This document shows positions 51,555 through 60,720 of a stretch of 64,000 bases of DNA, piece after piece. Origin of the DNA: DVED01 sp963838375 (lineage in GTDB: Bacteria > Cyanobacteriota > Cyanobacteriia > Cyanobacteriales > Geitlerinemataceae); NCBI GenBank assembly GCA_963838375.1, contig CAWIQY010000015.1:992001-1056000 (forward strand), in the 5' to 3' direction. Both the position numbers and the translations under genes were made by a program. The stretch's first letter is position 1; each line of letters opens with the position of its first letter. The notes under the pieces were generated by a model that saw only the letters and a program-made list of their open reading frames with translations, did no database searches and was not told the DNA's origin.

Positions 51555-53714
51555 CTAAATTTCCACGGATGCCCGTGCTGCCGCCGCTTCATCGGGATGG
51601 ATATTCAGACGAGTCAGATTAATGCGGTTTTTGCTATCAAATTCCCGCACTTTCACAATCACCTCCTCGCCCACAGTCAGTTCATCCTCAACTTTCCCCA
51701 CCCGATAATCGGCAATTTGGGAAATATGAATCATCCCTTCCTTATTGGGGAGAAATTCCACAAACGCACCAATAGGAATAATCCGGGTCACGCGCCCCAC
51801 AAAAACCTCTCCGGCTTTCACTTCGCGGGTCATGCCATGAATGATGCGACGCGCCTGCTTCGCTTTCTCGCCATCGAGTCCGGAAATCGTCACCGTTCCG
51901 TCGTCTTCGATATCGATTTTGCAACCCGTTTCTTCGGTAATCCCCTTAATGTTTTTACCGCCAGGACCAATCACCAAACCAATGAACTCTGGATCGATTT
52001 TCAAGGTCAGAAGGCGCGGTGCAAAAGGCGACTGTTCCTCACGAGGCTCCTTCAGAGCCTCTAGCATTTTTTCCAAAATGTGCATCCTGGCAGGTTTAGC
52101 TTGATGGATGGCTTGGGAAATTGTCTCTAAAGACAAACCGGTGATTTTCATATCCATCTGCAAGGCAGTAATCCCCTGGTCGGTTCCGGCAACTTTAAAG
52201 TCCATATCGCCCAGGAAGTCTTCGATGCCTTGAATATCCGTGAGGATGCGAACTGCATCGCCTTCTTTGATCAAGCCCATTGCCGCACCACTGACGGGTT
52301 TCGTAATGGGAACCCCAGCATCCATCAGCGAGAGGGTAGAACCGCACACCGACCCCATGGAAGTGGAACCATTGGAGGACAGCACTTCGGATACCACTCG
52401 AATGACATAGGGAAATTCTTCCTTGGAGGGGAGAACGGGCAATAACGCTCGTTCAGCCAGTGCTCCATGACCGATTTCTCGACGACCGGGAGACCGCATG
52501 GGTCGGGTTTCACCCACAGAGAACGGGGGGAAATTGTAGTGGTGCAAATAGCGTTTTTCGTCCTGGGGATGCAGGTCGTCTCCTAAATCCTGGGCATCGC
52601 CGGGGGTTCCCAGGGTTGCCAGAGACAAGACTTGAGTCAGACCGCGATTGAACAGGGCGCTACCATGGACTCGCTTGGGTAGGACGCTGACTCGAGAGGA
52701 GATGGGTCGAACTTCATCGAGTTTGCGACCGTCTACGCGCACTTCTTTTTCGACAATTTGCGATCGCATCTGCTGTTTGGTCACGTCTTTAAAGACTTTA
52801 CCCAAGGCTTTGCTATTTTCGGTTGCCTTGACGCGCACGGGGTCGTCTTCGCTCAATTGAGAAATATTTTCGGCAATTGATTCTTTGACTTCATCGAGTG
52901 CGGCATCGCGAGCGTTTTTGTCGAAATCGAAGTTCGATAAAATTTTGTCGATGGATTCGGCAGAAGCCTCTCGCACAAAGGTCTCCAGGCTGGTATCGAC
53001 AACGGGTGGTTCTTCGACGGTTAACTCGATACCGAGTTCTTCCATCAGTTCTTGTTGCGCTTTGATGAGATCGCAAGCCGCTTCATAACCAAAGTCGATC
53101 GCTTCGATGATATCCTGTTCCGGCAACTGATTGGCTCCGGCTTCCACCATGATCACGCCGTTGGGAGAGCCAGCCACCACCAGATCCAATTCCCCGGCTT
53201 TGACTTCCGCAAAGGTGGGATTGATGATAAAATCGTCTCCGAGCAACCCCACGCGCACGGCTGCCATCGGACCGTAAAAGGGGATTTTTGCCAAAATCGT
53301 GGCGATCGAAGCTCCGGTCACTGCGAGTACATCCGGAGGCACTTGCTCGTCCATGGATAACGTGGTGGCAACGATTTGGATATCGTCGCGAATCCAGTTG
53401 GGAATCAGGGGACGTAAAGGACGATCGATTAAGCGACAGGTGAGGGTGACTTTTTCGGGGGGACGCCCTTCTCGACGCAGAAAACCACCGGGAATCTTTC
53501 CGCTGGCATAGAGCCTTTCTTCATAATCAACCAATAAAGGGAGGAAATCTATTCCCTCTCGCCCAGTCGAACGGGTCGCCGTGACCAAAACCGCCGTATC
53601 TCCAGACTCTACCAATACGGAACCACCAGCCTGTGGCGCAAATAAACCGACCTTCAGTCGAATATCCCGTCCGTCAAAGGATATTAACTTCTCAACTTCT
53701 CTGTTGTAGGACAT
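51555..53714 (-). CDS. pnp: Polynucleotide phosphorylase
   Basis: PNPase degrades RNA 3'-to-5' phosphorolytically and in cyanobacteria also makes heteropolymeric tails. From ATG 53714 it has 719 residues. It shows the first RNase PH domain (SFDGRDIRLKVGLFAPQAGG), helical linker, and second catalytic RNase PH domain (FSVGETRPMRSPGRREIGHG, GSTSMGSVCGSTLSLMDAGV). The KH domain (FIGLVIGPGGKNIKGITEET) and C-terminal S1 domain (VGRVTRIIPIGAFVEFLPNK) follow. The open frame allows two more codons (MYM). Upstream is a short AT-rich promoter region. Confidence 0.96.
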   Translation of the reverse strand: MSYNREVEKLISFDGRDIRLKVGLFAPQAGGSVLVESGDTAVLVTATRSTGREGIDFLPLLVDYEERLYASGKIPGGFLRREGRPPEKVTLTCRLIDRPLRPLIPNWIRDDIQIVATTLSMDEQVPPDVLAVTGASIATILAKIPFYGPMAAVRVGLLGDDFIINPTFAEVKAGELDLVVAGSPNGVIMVEAGANQLPEQDIIEAIDFGYEAACDLIKAQQELMEELGIELTVEEPPVVDTSLETFVREASAESIDKILSNFDFDKNARDAALDEVKESIAENISQLSEDDPVRVKATENSKALGKVFKDVTKQQMRSQIVEKEVRVDGRKLDEVRPISSRVSVLPKRVHGSALFNRGLTQVLSLATLGTPGDAQDLGDDLHPQDEKRYLHHYNFPPFSVGETRPMRSPGRREIGHGALAERALLPVLPSKEEFPYVIRVVSEVLSSNGSTSMGSVCGSTLSLMDAGVPITKPVSGAAMGLIKEGDAVRILTDIQGIEDFLGDMDFKVAGTDQGITALQMDMKITGLSLETISQAIHQAKPARMHILEKMLEALKEPREEQSPFAPRLLTLKIDPEFIGLVIGPGGKNIKGITEETGCKIDIEDDGTVTISGLDGEKAKQARRIIHGMTREVKAGEVFVGRVTRIIPIGAFVEFLPNKEGMIHISQIADYRVGKVEDELTVGEEVIVKVREFDSKNRINLTRLNIHPDEAAAARASVEI

Positions 53715-53871
53715 GTACAATGTCTTCCTTTCCTTGGACTTATTACTTTTCTTTCGTCTTTACTTAGCATAACGCGCTCGAACTCCCACATTTGAACCGA
53801 GATCGAGGCGAGTTGCGAATCGCTAGCGAGTGATTCCCCTCTGCCTTCTGAACTCCTGCAACTTCCTAGAC

Positions 53872-54465
53872 TTACAGCAACTCTCTGCGACCTTCCAATG
53901 CCCGAGCGAGCGTAACCTCATCTGCATATTCTAAATCGCCGCCCATGGGTAATCCAAAAGCAATCTGCGTGACCCGCGTAAAGGGTTTGAGCAATTGAGC
54001 GATATAGAGGGTTGTCGTTTCGCCTTCGACGCTGGGACTGACTGCCAAAATAACCTCGCTAATGTCACCTTGACTGACTCGGCGCACCAAGGGCTGGATG
54101 TTAATTTGTTCCGGAGTGATACCGTCCATCGGAGAAATGACGCCACCCAAGACATGATACTTGCCTCGGTACTCTCGCGTTTTTTCTAGGGCAATCACAT
54201 CCCGAGAATCTTCGACGACGCAGAGAATACCGTTATCTCGGTTAGGATTACGGCAAATTTCGCAAACCGGTTCGGCGGAGAGGTGAAAGCATTTTTGACA
54301 TAAACCCACCTGCTTTTTGGCTTCGATGAGGGCGTTTGCCAGGGCAAGAACATCTTGTTCCGGTTTTTTGAGGATGTGCAGGGCAAGGCGCTGAGCGGTT
54401 TTGGGTCCGACTCCGGGCAAGCGTTGCAGTTGCTCGATCAGGCGTGATAGGGGACGGGTATAAAC
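53872..54465 (-). CDS. recR: Recombination protein RecR, apparent GTT start
   Basis: RecR with RecO/RecF loads RecA at gaps. The protein has the helix-hairpin-helix (LPGVGPKTAQRLALHILKKP), a four-cysteine zinc finger (CQKCFHLSAEPVCEIC), a Toprim domain (LCVVEDSRDVIALEKTREY) and the Walker-like C-terminus. The family N-terminus VYTRPLSRLIEQLQR is encoded, preceded by a perfect AAAGGAGG six bases upstream. But the codon at the start position (minus strand, 54465-54463) is GTT, not ATG or GTG. Without it, the first usual start is TTG at 54420 inside the HhH motif. A GTG-to-GTT mutation, a base error or non-canonical initiation are possible. Confidence 0.88.
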   Translation of the reverse strand, partial: VYTRPLSRLIEQLQRLPGVGPKTAQRLALHILKKPEQDVLALANALIEAKKQVGLCQKCFHLSAEPVCEICRNPNRDNGILCVVEDSRDVIALEKTREYRGKYHVLGGVISPMDGITPEQINIQPLVRRVSQGDISEVILAVSPSVEGETTTLYIAQLLKPFTRVTQIAFGLPMGGDLEYADEVTLARALEGRRELL

Positions 54466-54657
54466 GGGGAGCCTCCTTTGTGGCTATCTGCTTCACCCTA
54501 CTCATGATAAGACATTGAAGCCACTTTGATGAAAGTATTAATTGTTAATTGTTCGTTCTGAATTGTTAATTATTAGTTGTTAGCCACTTGTTTTAGGAAT
54601 CAGACTGAATACGGTATAATCAAGATTATCTAAAGCTTCGATCGAATAAAAGTCATA

Positions 54658-57111
54658 ATGTCAAACACCACCATTGACGCCCGAGTGGAGACGATCGCCT
54701 TGGATGTGGGGGGGATGAAATGTGCTGGATGTGTCAAAGCGGTTGAACGGCAACTGACCCAGCTTCCCGGGGTGGTTTCGGCGACGGTCAACCTGGCAAT
54801 GGAAATGGCAACCGTCGAGTATCGATCGGGGGAGATCGAACCGACAGAATTAGCGCAAAAGCTGACAGATATTGGGTTTTCCTCACAACCCCATCTCGAA
54901 GAAACCGAAATTTCGGCAGCAGATTTAGACGCGACGGACGATCGCCACCGAGAAGCCCTTCGAGAGCAGTTTCAACAATTACTGGTTGCGGGAGTTCTCA
55001 TCGTTTTCTCCACGATCGGACATTTGGAAATGCTGGGATTGCCCCCCATTCCCGGCTTGAGCAGTATAGGGTTTCATTACACCCTGGCAACCTTGGCGTT
55101 GCTGTTTCCCGGACGACCGATTCTCGTAGACGGTTGGCGCGGCTTGCGACACAACGCGCCGAATATGAATACCCTGGTGGGGTTAGGCATTTTAACCGCA
55201 TACAGTGCCAGCACGGTGGCGCTGTGGTTCCCGCAAATTGGCTGGGAATGCTTCTTCGAGGAACCGGTGATGTTGCTGGGATTTATCCTGCTGGGTCGGG
55301 CGCTGGAAAAACAGGCGCGAAATCGGGCAAGTGCGGCGTTGAAGTCTCTAATAGGCTTGCAACCCAAAATTGTCCGTTTGGTGGCGAATCGGCAAGATTT
55401 AGCGGCTCATACATCGATTCTTGAGATTCCCATTGCCCGAGTGCAGGTGGGAGACTGGCTGCAAGTGCGACCGGGAGAGAAAATTCCCGTCGATGCCGAG
55501 GTGGTTTCGGGGGAAACCACGGTAGATGAGTCGATGCTGACGGGAGAACCGATGCCGGTGGTGAAAAAAACAGGCGATCGCTTAGAAGCGGGAACTCTCA
55601 ACCAATCCGGAGCGATCGTCATCCAGACGCAGCGGACTGGAAAAGATACCACTCTAGCGCAGATTGTGGAGTTGGTTCGGGAAGCACAAACTCGCAAAGC
55701 CCCGGTACAGTTGCTGGCAGATACGGTAGCCGGGTATTTTACCTATGGGATTATGGCGATCGCGTCCCTAACGTTCCTCTTTTGGTATTTTGTCGGATCG
55801 TCGCTGTGGCCTTCGGTGGTGGCACTCGCCCACGAGTTTCCCGCCATGGGTCACGCCCACATGGGGATGCCCCACCACTCCTCCGCCCTCCTGTTGGCGC
55901 TGAAACTGACGATCGATGTCTTGGTAATCTCCTGTCCGTGCGCCCTGGGTTTGGCAACCCCCACGGCGATTTTGGTGGGAACCGGGATTGGGGCACAGCG
56001 AGGATTGCTGATTCGTGGGGGTGATGTGCTGGAAAAAGTCCACCAACTCGATACCGTCGTCTTTGACAAAACGGGAACGCTGACCATGGGTCAGCCGACG
56101 ATTACCGATTGCTGGATGGTTGCTGATTCCGCCTGGGATGTCGATCGTCTCGTCCAACTGGCTGCCTCTGCCGAACGGGGAACCAACCACCCCCTAGCAA
56201 CGGCAATCGTCCAATACGCGGACGATCGAGGTCTGTCGCTGTTGGATGCCGAAGACTTTCGCACCGTCCCCGGGTTGGGGATTTCGGCACGAGTGAAACC
56301 CGAATTACCCGAATTAAAAGAGGATTGGATCGAAGTTTTAGTCGGTAATTTCCAGTGGTTAGAACAATGCGACATTGCCATTGATTCTACCGTTCGCCAA
56401 CAAGAAGAAGTTTTGGGTCGATCGGGACAAACGGTGGTTTGCGTGGCGGCTGGGGGTACGCTCGTGGGTATTATTGGGGTGAGCGATCGACTGCGCCCCG
56501 ATGCCCGCGAGACGGTAGAACAGTTGCAGCAGATGGGGTTGCAGGTGACGATCCTCACCGGAGATAGTTCGGATGCTGGGAGTGCGATCGCGGAGTCTTT
56601 GGGACTCCCGCCCGATCGGGTCATCGCTCAAGTGCGTCCCGACGAGAAGGCACAAAAGATCGCAGCCCTACAAGATCGGGGTCGGCAAGTGGCAATGATT
56701 GGCGACGGCATTAACGATGCACCCGCTTTAGCTCAGTCAGATGTGGGGATTTCCCTCCACTCTGGAACCGATGTTGCCCAAGAAACCGCCCAAATCGTAT
56801 TGATGCGAAACCAATTGGCAGATATCGTCGAATCGATTCGCCTCAGCCGTGCCACCTTCAACAAGATTCGCCAGAATCTTTTCTGGGCATTTGCTTACAA
56901 TAGCATCGGCATTCCGATCGCGGCTGGCGTTCTTCTGCCCAAATTTGGGATTCTCCTGCACCCCGCTGCCGCCGCCGCCATGATGGCATTCAGTTCCCTC
57001 AGCGTCGTTACCAATTCTCTACTGCTGCGATCGCAATTTTCGGCAAGTCATCGCATCGGCAAGGGATCGTGGGAGATCGATCGATCGCTACCCGCCCACT
57101 CGCAAATCTAA
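54658..57111 (+). CDS. Copper-transporting P1B-type ATPase (CtaA/PacS-like)
   Basis: The 817-residue heavy-metal ATPase has one N-terminal metal-binding domain (DVGGMKCAGCVKAVERQL). Membrane helices follow, with the CPC metal-site helix ISCPCALGLATPTAILVGTG, phosphorylation site VFDKTGTLTMG, HP motif RGTNHPLATAIVQ and hinge MIGDGINDAPALAQSDVG. CPC with the cysteine-type domain indicates Cu(I). Cyanobacteria use two such pumps, CtaA at the plasma membrane and PacS at the thylakoid; sequence reading alone does not settle which this is, though GGMKCAGC recalls CtaA. A histidine-rich loop near 395-405 (HEFPAMGHAHMGMPHHS) is notable. Confidence 0.92.
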   Translation: MSNTTIDARVETIALDVGGMKCAGCVKAVERQLTQLPGVVSATVNLAMEMATVEYRSGEIEPTELAQKLTDIGFSSQPHLEETEISAADLDATDDRHREALREQFQQLLVAGVLIVFSTIGHLEMLGLPPIPGLSSIGFHYTLATLALLFPGRPILVDGWRGLRHNAPNMNTLVGLGILTAYSASTVALWFPQIGWECFFEEPVMLLGFILLGRALEKQARNRASAALKSLIGLQPKIVRLVANRQDLAAHTSILEIPIARVQVGDWLQVRPGEKIPVDAEVVSGETTVDESMLTGEPMPVVKKTGDRLEAGTLNQSGAIVIQTQRTGKDTTLAQIVELVREAQTRKAPVQLLADTVAGYFTYGIMAIASLTFLFWYFVGSSLWPSVVALAHEFPAMGHAHMGMPHHSSALLLALKLTIDVLVISCPCALGLATPTAILVGTGIGAQRGLLIRGGDVLEKVHQLDTVVFDKTGTLTMGQPTITDCWMVADSAWDVDRLVQLAASAERGTNHPLATAIVQYADDRGLSLLDAEDFRTVPGLGISARVKPELPELKEDWIEVLVGNFQWLEQCDIAIDSTVRQQEEVLGRSGQTVVCVAAGGTLVGIIGVSDRLRPDARETVEQLQQMGLQVTILTGDSSDAGSAIAESLGLPPDRVIAQVRPDEKAQKIAALQDRGRQVAMIGDGINDAPALAQSDVGISLHSGTDVAQETAQIVLMRNQLADIVESIRLSRATFNKIRQNLFWAFAYNSIGIPIAAGVLLPKFGILLHPAAAAAMMAFSSLSVVTNSLLLRSQFSASHRIGKGSWEIDRSLPAHSQI

Positions 57112-57291
57112 ACAAAACTGGAAAATCTCGGGGCGTTCGGCTATCTCCCTAGATTTTTCTCGATCGATAGATTAGATTAGATGAGGAGTAGACATAGAAA
57201 GATCTATTAACCCGGAAGGGGCGGATCGATCGGTCAACATCGAACCGCAATCTTGTCCAGGCTGGTTCACACAATTGACAAGCGAATAACT

Positions 57292-57513
57292 ATGAGTGAT
57301 ATCAAAGAAAAAATTGAGCAAGAACGCCAATCAGCCCGTGAAGCGTGCGATGCATCTGGCGCGACTTCAGCCAACTGCGCGGCAGCATGGGATGCTGTAG
57401 AGGAACTGCAAGCCGCTGCCTCTCACCAAAAAAAAGAAGAACCGAAAAGTTCTCTAGAGCAATACTGCGATGACAATCCGGATGCAGCCGAGTGCCGCAT
57501 CTACGACGACTAA
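57292..57513 (+). CDS. cp12: CP12, Calvin cycle redox regulator
   Basis: CP12 is a small disordered protein that, when oxidised, bridges GAPDH and phosphoribulokinase and switches off the Calvin cycle. From ATG 57292 it has 73 residues. Both cysteine pairs are present: C19 and C29 in REACDASGATSANC, and C59 and C68 in QYCDDNPDAAECRIYDD, with the conserved AWDAVEEL helix between. The open frame reaches 57253, but the homologous start is here. A terminator follows 150 bp downstream. Confidence 0.95.
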   Translation: MSDIKEKIEQERQSAREACDASGATSANCAAAWDAVEELQAAASHQKKEEPKSSLEQYCDDNPDAAECRIYDD

Positions 57514-57660
57514 CCTCGCTTGTAAGAATTCAGCCATTCGCCAACTCTTCAACCTTTTTGTTGTCGGGCTGTCGATCGGGCAATTCCCTCAAGATCGAGC
57601 AAAGTTCTCAGCTTCGATCGTTCGCTATTCAGGCGCTGAACTCTAATTCAACATTTTATC

Positions 57661-57698
57661 AAACCCCCCCTATTTGGCTCGACTAGATCGGGGGGTTT
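57661..57698. terminator. Terminator between cp12 and the zinc-ribbon gene
   Basis: AAACCCCCC (57661-57669) pairs with GGGGGGTTT (57690-57698) around a 20-nt loop, between converging genes. The short T and A ends make it usable on both strands. Confidence 0.65.
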
Positions 57699-57773
57699 GG
57701 TAGTAGGGTGCAACAAGTCGTCGATCTCGACGATCCCTTGTTCTGGCGCGATCTCATCTGGATACCTGAATTT

Positions 57774-59012
57774 TTACGGGCGAGAATCTTGAAACGCTCC
57801 ACATTCTTTACAGTAGGGTAAATGCTTGTAAGTTCGATCGTGACAGTTCGAGCATTCATGGTACTGATAGTAACCGCAATGGACACAGTAAGACTCGTCT
57901 TGCCGAAGTCTCTTGGCGCAATTGAGACAAAGCGATTTTTGAACGCGGCTGGCAGCCTGAACTTTGGGGTTAAATACGATCTTTTGAAAGAATTTGATAA
58001 TTCCAAATCCGATCGCTGGAATCAACAGAATATAAACATAATTAACCAGAAACAGCAATCCGCCAAATAGCACGCGGATAATATCCCAGACAAATTGGAA
58101 AATCGCGCCAATTTGCAAAAATTCAAAAACCTTAAAGATGAGCGGAATAAAAAAGATAACTAGCAAGTGCCAGCTAATCAAAGAAAGCAATCCGTATCTT
58201 CTTCGTTGAGCAAACTTGTGAATGGATAAGGCGATAACAATCAGCGGCAGCAAAAAGAAGAATTGAAAAGCCAGTTGGATGCTAGGATACCAAAATTGGG
58301 CTTTTTCATAGCGTTTGTTAACTTCGCTAAATTTGGCGGTATTTTTAAGAAACGTTAGAAATCCGAGGCTTTCTGGCTTTGATAAAAACTGGGTTTTAAG
58401 CTGAGAAATTTCGGATTTTAAGTTGGCAATTTCTCGACTATTTCGATCTAACTCTTGTTTGGCTTTCTCTGCACCCACTGGATTGATGGATTGCTCGCGA
58501 GGCTGACCGGCAATTTTTTCTAAGAGTGTCGAGTCATATTGAGAACGAATCTGGTTATTGGTTTGTTCGATCGTACTAATTTTTTGTTGCTGGAGATCGA
58601 TCGTTTTTATAGTTTGCTGATTTTGGGCATTATTGATTTTGTCTTGATAACCAGCATATTGCAAACAGGTTGGGGAAATATTCCCCAGATGTCCCTCTTC
58701 CGCTTGTCGATCGATTCCCGAAAAACGCCTTCGATCGTTTGGCGCAGAGGATACGGACTGCCTGACAATTTCATAATCTTTCCCTGGATTCGTTTGCGTC
58801 AGATAATTGTCCCATTGGGAATAACAGGGATAAGTTTGTGAAGGACTGAGATACCACCGACTAATATCATCTAATCCCGAAAAAACATTGACTAAGATAA
58901 AAATATCGATCGCAATCACAACGATTAAACTCACTCGATTGAGCGGTTCGTTGTCTAGGGTATTAGACTGACTTAAAAAACGATTCCAGAGACGGCGGAT
59001 TTTGGAGAACAT
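57774..59012 (-). CDS. Membrane protein with coiled coil and C-terminal zinc ribbons
   Basis: The 412-residue protein has a transmembrane helix at about 28-45 (SLIVVIAIDIFILVNVFSG). An extracytoplasmic region to about 230 includes a coiled coil (KAKQELDRNSREIANLKSEI), and three or four hydrophobic segments lie at about 240-350. The C-terminal cytoplasmic zinc region has CLNCAKRLRQDESYCVHCGY and CSNCHDRTYKHLPYCKECGA, eight cysteines making two ribbons. I recognise no named family. The ribbon tail suggests contact with nucleic acid or protein partners near the membrane. Confidence 0.75.
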   Translation of the reverse strand: MFSKIRRLWNRFLSQSNTLDNEPLNRVSLIVVIAIDIFILVNVFSGLDDISRWYLSPSQTYPCYSQWDNYLTQTNPGKDYEIVRQSVSSAPNDRRRFSGIDRQAEEGHLGNISPTCLQYAGYQDKINNAQNQQTIKTIDLQQQKISTIEQTNNQIRSQYDSTLLEKIAGQPREQSINPVGAEKAKQELDRNSREIANLKSEISQLKTQFLSKPESLGFLTFLKNTAKFSEVNKRYEKAQFWYPSIQLAFQFFFLLPLIVIALSIHKFAQRRRYGLLSLISWHLLVIFFIPLIFKVFEFLQIGAIFQFVWDIIRVLFGGLLFLVNYVYILLIPAIGFGIIKFFQKIVFNPKVQAASRVQKSLCLNCAKRLRQDESYCVHCGYYQYHECSNCHDRTYKHLPYCKECGAFQDSRP

Positions 59013-59066
59013 ATTATAGGAGTCGGATCTTTAATCGCCGCTCGTTAAAAAAAATGATGATAAAAA

Positions 59067-59089
59067 GCCCCCAGTAAAATACTGAGGGC
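59067..59089 (-). terminator. Terminator of the pentapeptide gene
   Basis: GCCCCCAGT (59067-59075) pairs with ACTGAGGGC (59081-59089) with one mismatch. On the minus strand it is followed by a T-run (plus-strand AAAAA at 59062-59066). Confidence 0.65.
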
Positions 59090-59094
59090 GAAGA

Positions 59095-59814
59095 TTAAGA
59101 CGATCGAACTAAGACCTTGAAAAAATCTCCATTTTTAAAGAATCCAGAAGCGGGAGAACGCCCTTTATTCCTAGCATGTAGGTAGATATAATTACAAATC
59201 ACCCGATCGAACTTAGTCGCTTCATTAATTTTCCAATCTTCGATACAAGCTCCCGTGAAAGTCGCTTGGATAAAATAGGTTCCCAGAGCGTGAGATCTAG
59301 CCAAATTGGCTCCGCTCAAGTCTACTCCCGAGAGGTTAGCTCCAGCAAGATTTGCCCCTTCTAAATCAGCTCCCTTGAGGTGAGCCCCCACCAAATTGAC
59401 CTGACCTAAGTTCGCTCCCCGCAGATCGGCTCCAGTTAAATAGGCTTCCTTGAGATTTGCGCCAATTAAATAAGCTCCTACCATGTAAGTGCCGCTTAAT
59501 TCCGCTCCGCTCAGGTCAGCCGCAATAAACTTTGCATCCTTGAGGTAAGCTCCCCCCAAATCCGCATCTCTGAGTTTGGTTCCCCTCAAGTAAGCTCCAG
59601 TCAGATCGGCACCAATTAAGCAGGCGTTTCCCAAGTCTGTTTCTCGCAAGTTTGCACCCGCAAGATCCACACCTAATAAATCTGCACTTCTGAGGTTGAT
59701 CCCAGCCAAATTCGCGCTGGTTAAATCCACTGGGATTTCGCGATGGCTTTGCCTCCAACGATTCCACAAATCGATGTTTTGTTTGAGCAACGTGAGATGT
59801 TTTGCATTAGCCAT
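59095..59814 (-). CDS. Pentapeptide repeat protein
   Basis: The 239-residue protein has about 30 consecutive A(D/N)LxG-type pentapeptides between residues 29 and 185 (for example ADLTGAYLRGTKLRDADLGG and ANLAGANLSGVDLSGANLAR), which build a right-handed quadrilateral beta-helix. A short N-terminal helix (LTLLKQNIDLWNRWRQSHRE) and a C-terminal extension flank it. No signal peptide. Functions in the family range from gyrase protection to scaffolding, and nothing here narrows that. Confidence 0.92.
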   Translation of the reverse strand: MANAKHLTLLKQNIDLWNRWRQSHREIPVDLTSANLAGINLRSADLLGVDLAGANLRETDLGNACLIGADLTGAYLRGTKLRDADLGGAYLKDAKFIAADLSGAELSGTYMVGAYLIGANLKEAYLTGADLRGANLGQVNLVGAHLKGADLEGANLAGANLSGVDLSGANLARSHALGTYFIQATFTGACIEDWKINEATKFDRVICNYIYLHARNKGRSPASGFFKNGDFFKVLVRSS

Positions 59815-60005
59815 CTAGCGCTGGCTCCTCAGCACGTACGTACGTTATTTACAGTGTAATCGATCGTGGGAATTGCTGCGGAACAGGCAGCTCCAGCTCG
59901 ATCGAACCTCAATTTTAATCGGTTGAGTCTCGATTTTCCAACCGGTCAACAATCCCCACCCAAGCTGGGATATGGTATAATACCGCAGCTTCGTTCGGTC
60001 AGGGA

Positions 60006-60716
60006 ATGATGTTATTAGGGAAGGTCAATTCTATGGGAACAAACCCGGTTGGGGGCTGGGTATCCGGCTCTATTTTGTCGAGTCGCTTGCCGGGATGGAC
60101 GGCGGCGATCGCCTTGTCGATCGTCAGTTCAACTAGTGTAGCCTACGGCAACGGCAATCCAATGCCGCCAGATGAGACGAGGACGCCAACTGTTGCTCAG
60201 ATCGTTCCCATGCCTCGGTTCGATCGTTCGATCTTGCGCGTCGGCAGCCAGGGAGAAGAAGTTTCGGAAATACAGGGAATTCTCAAGCTACTCGGGTTCT
60301 ATAGGGGTATTGTCAATGGCGTGTACGACAGCCCCACTTCCCAGGCGGTGAGTCGATTTCAACAAGCGGCTGGCGTGAATCCTGATGGCATCGTCGGCAT
60401 GGATACCTGGAACCAACTGTTGCCATCTGCCGTTTCACCAATTGTCCTTCCTGCGACAACTCCCTGCAACTGCAATTCTGGATCGATCGTTGCGACCACT
60501 TCTTTGGGAGATTTGCCCATTTTACAATTTGGAAGCCGGGGAACGGCAGTTTCCGCTTTACAACGACGCCTACAAACCCAAGGATTCTTTTCGGGAATCA
60601 TTGACGGAATTTTCGGGTCCCAAACTGAGGAAGCGGTTCGTTCGGCTCAACTGAATTACAGTCTCGATGCCAATGGGGTTGTCGATTCCCGGCTTTGGGA
60701 AGTGTTACTGCGATAG
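60006..60716 (+). CDS. Secreted protein with two peptidoglycan-binding domains
   Basis: The 236-residue protein has an N-terminal signal segment (WTAAIALSIVSSTSVAYG). Two PG_binding_1 domains follow: RVGSQGEEVSEIQGILKLLG to FQQAAGVNPDGIVGMDTWNQ (about 78-135), and FGSRGTAVSALQRRLQTQGF to the C-terminus. No catalytic domain is attached, so it probably tethers to the cell wall or modulates hydrolases. Start choice is loose: ATG 60006, 60009 or 60030 all precede the signal. Its stop is four bases from the convergent murE stop. Confidence 0.85.
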   Translation: MMLLGKVNSMGTNPVGGWVSGSILSSRLPGWTAAIALSIVSSTSVAYGNGNPMPPDETRTPTVAQIVPMPRFDRSILRVGSQGEEVSEIQGILKLLGFYRGIVNGVYDSPTSQAVSRFQQAAGVNPDGIVGMDTWNQLLPSAVSPIVLPATTPCNCNSGSIVATTSLGDLPILQFGSRGTAVSALQRRLQTQGFFSGIIDGIFGSQTEEAVRSAQLNYSLDANGVVDSRLWEVLLR

Positions 60717-60720
60717 GAAG

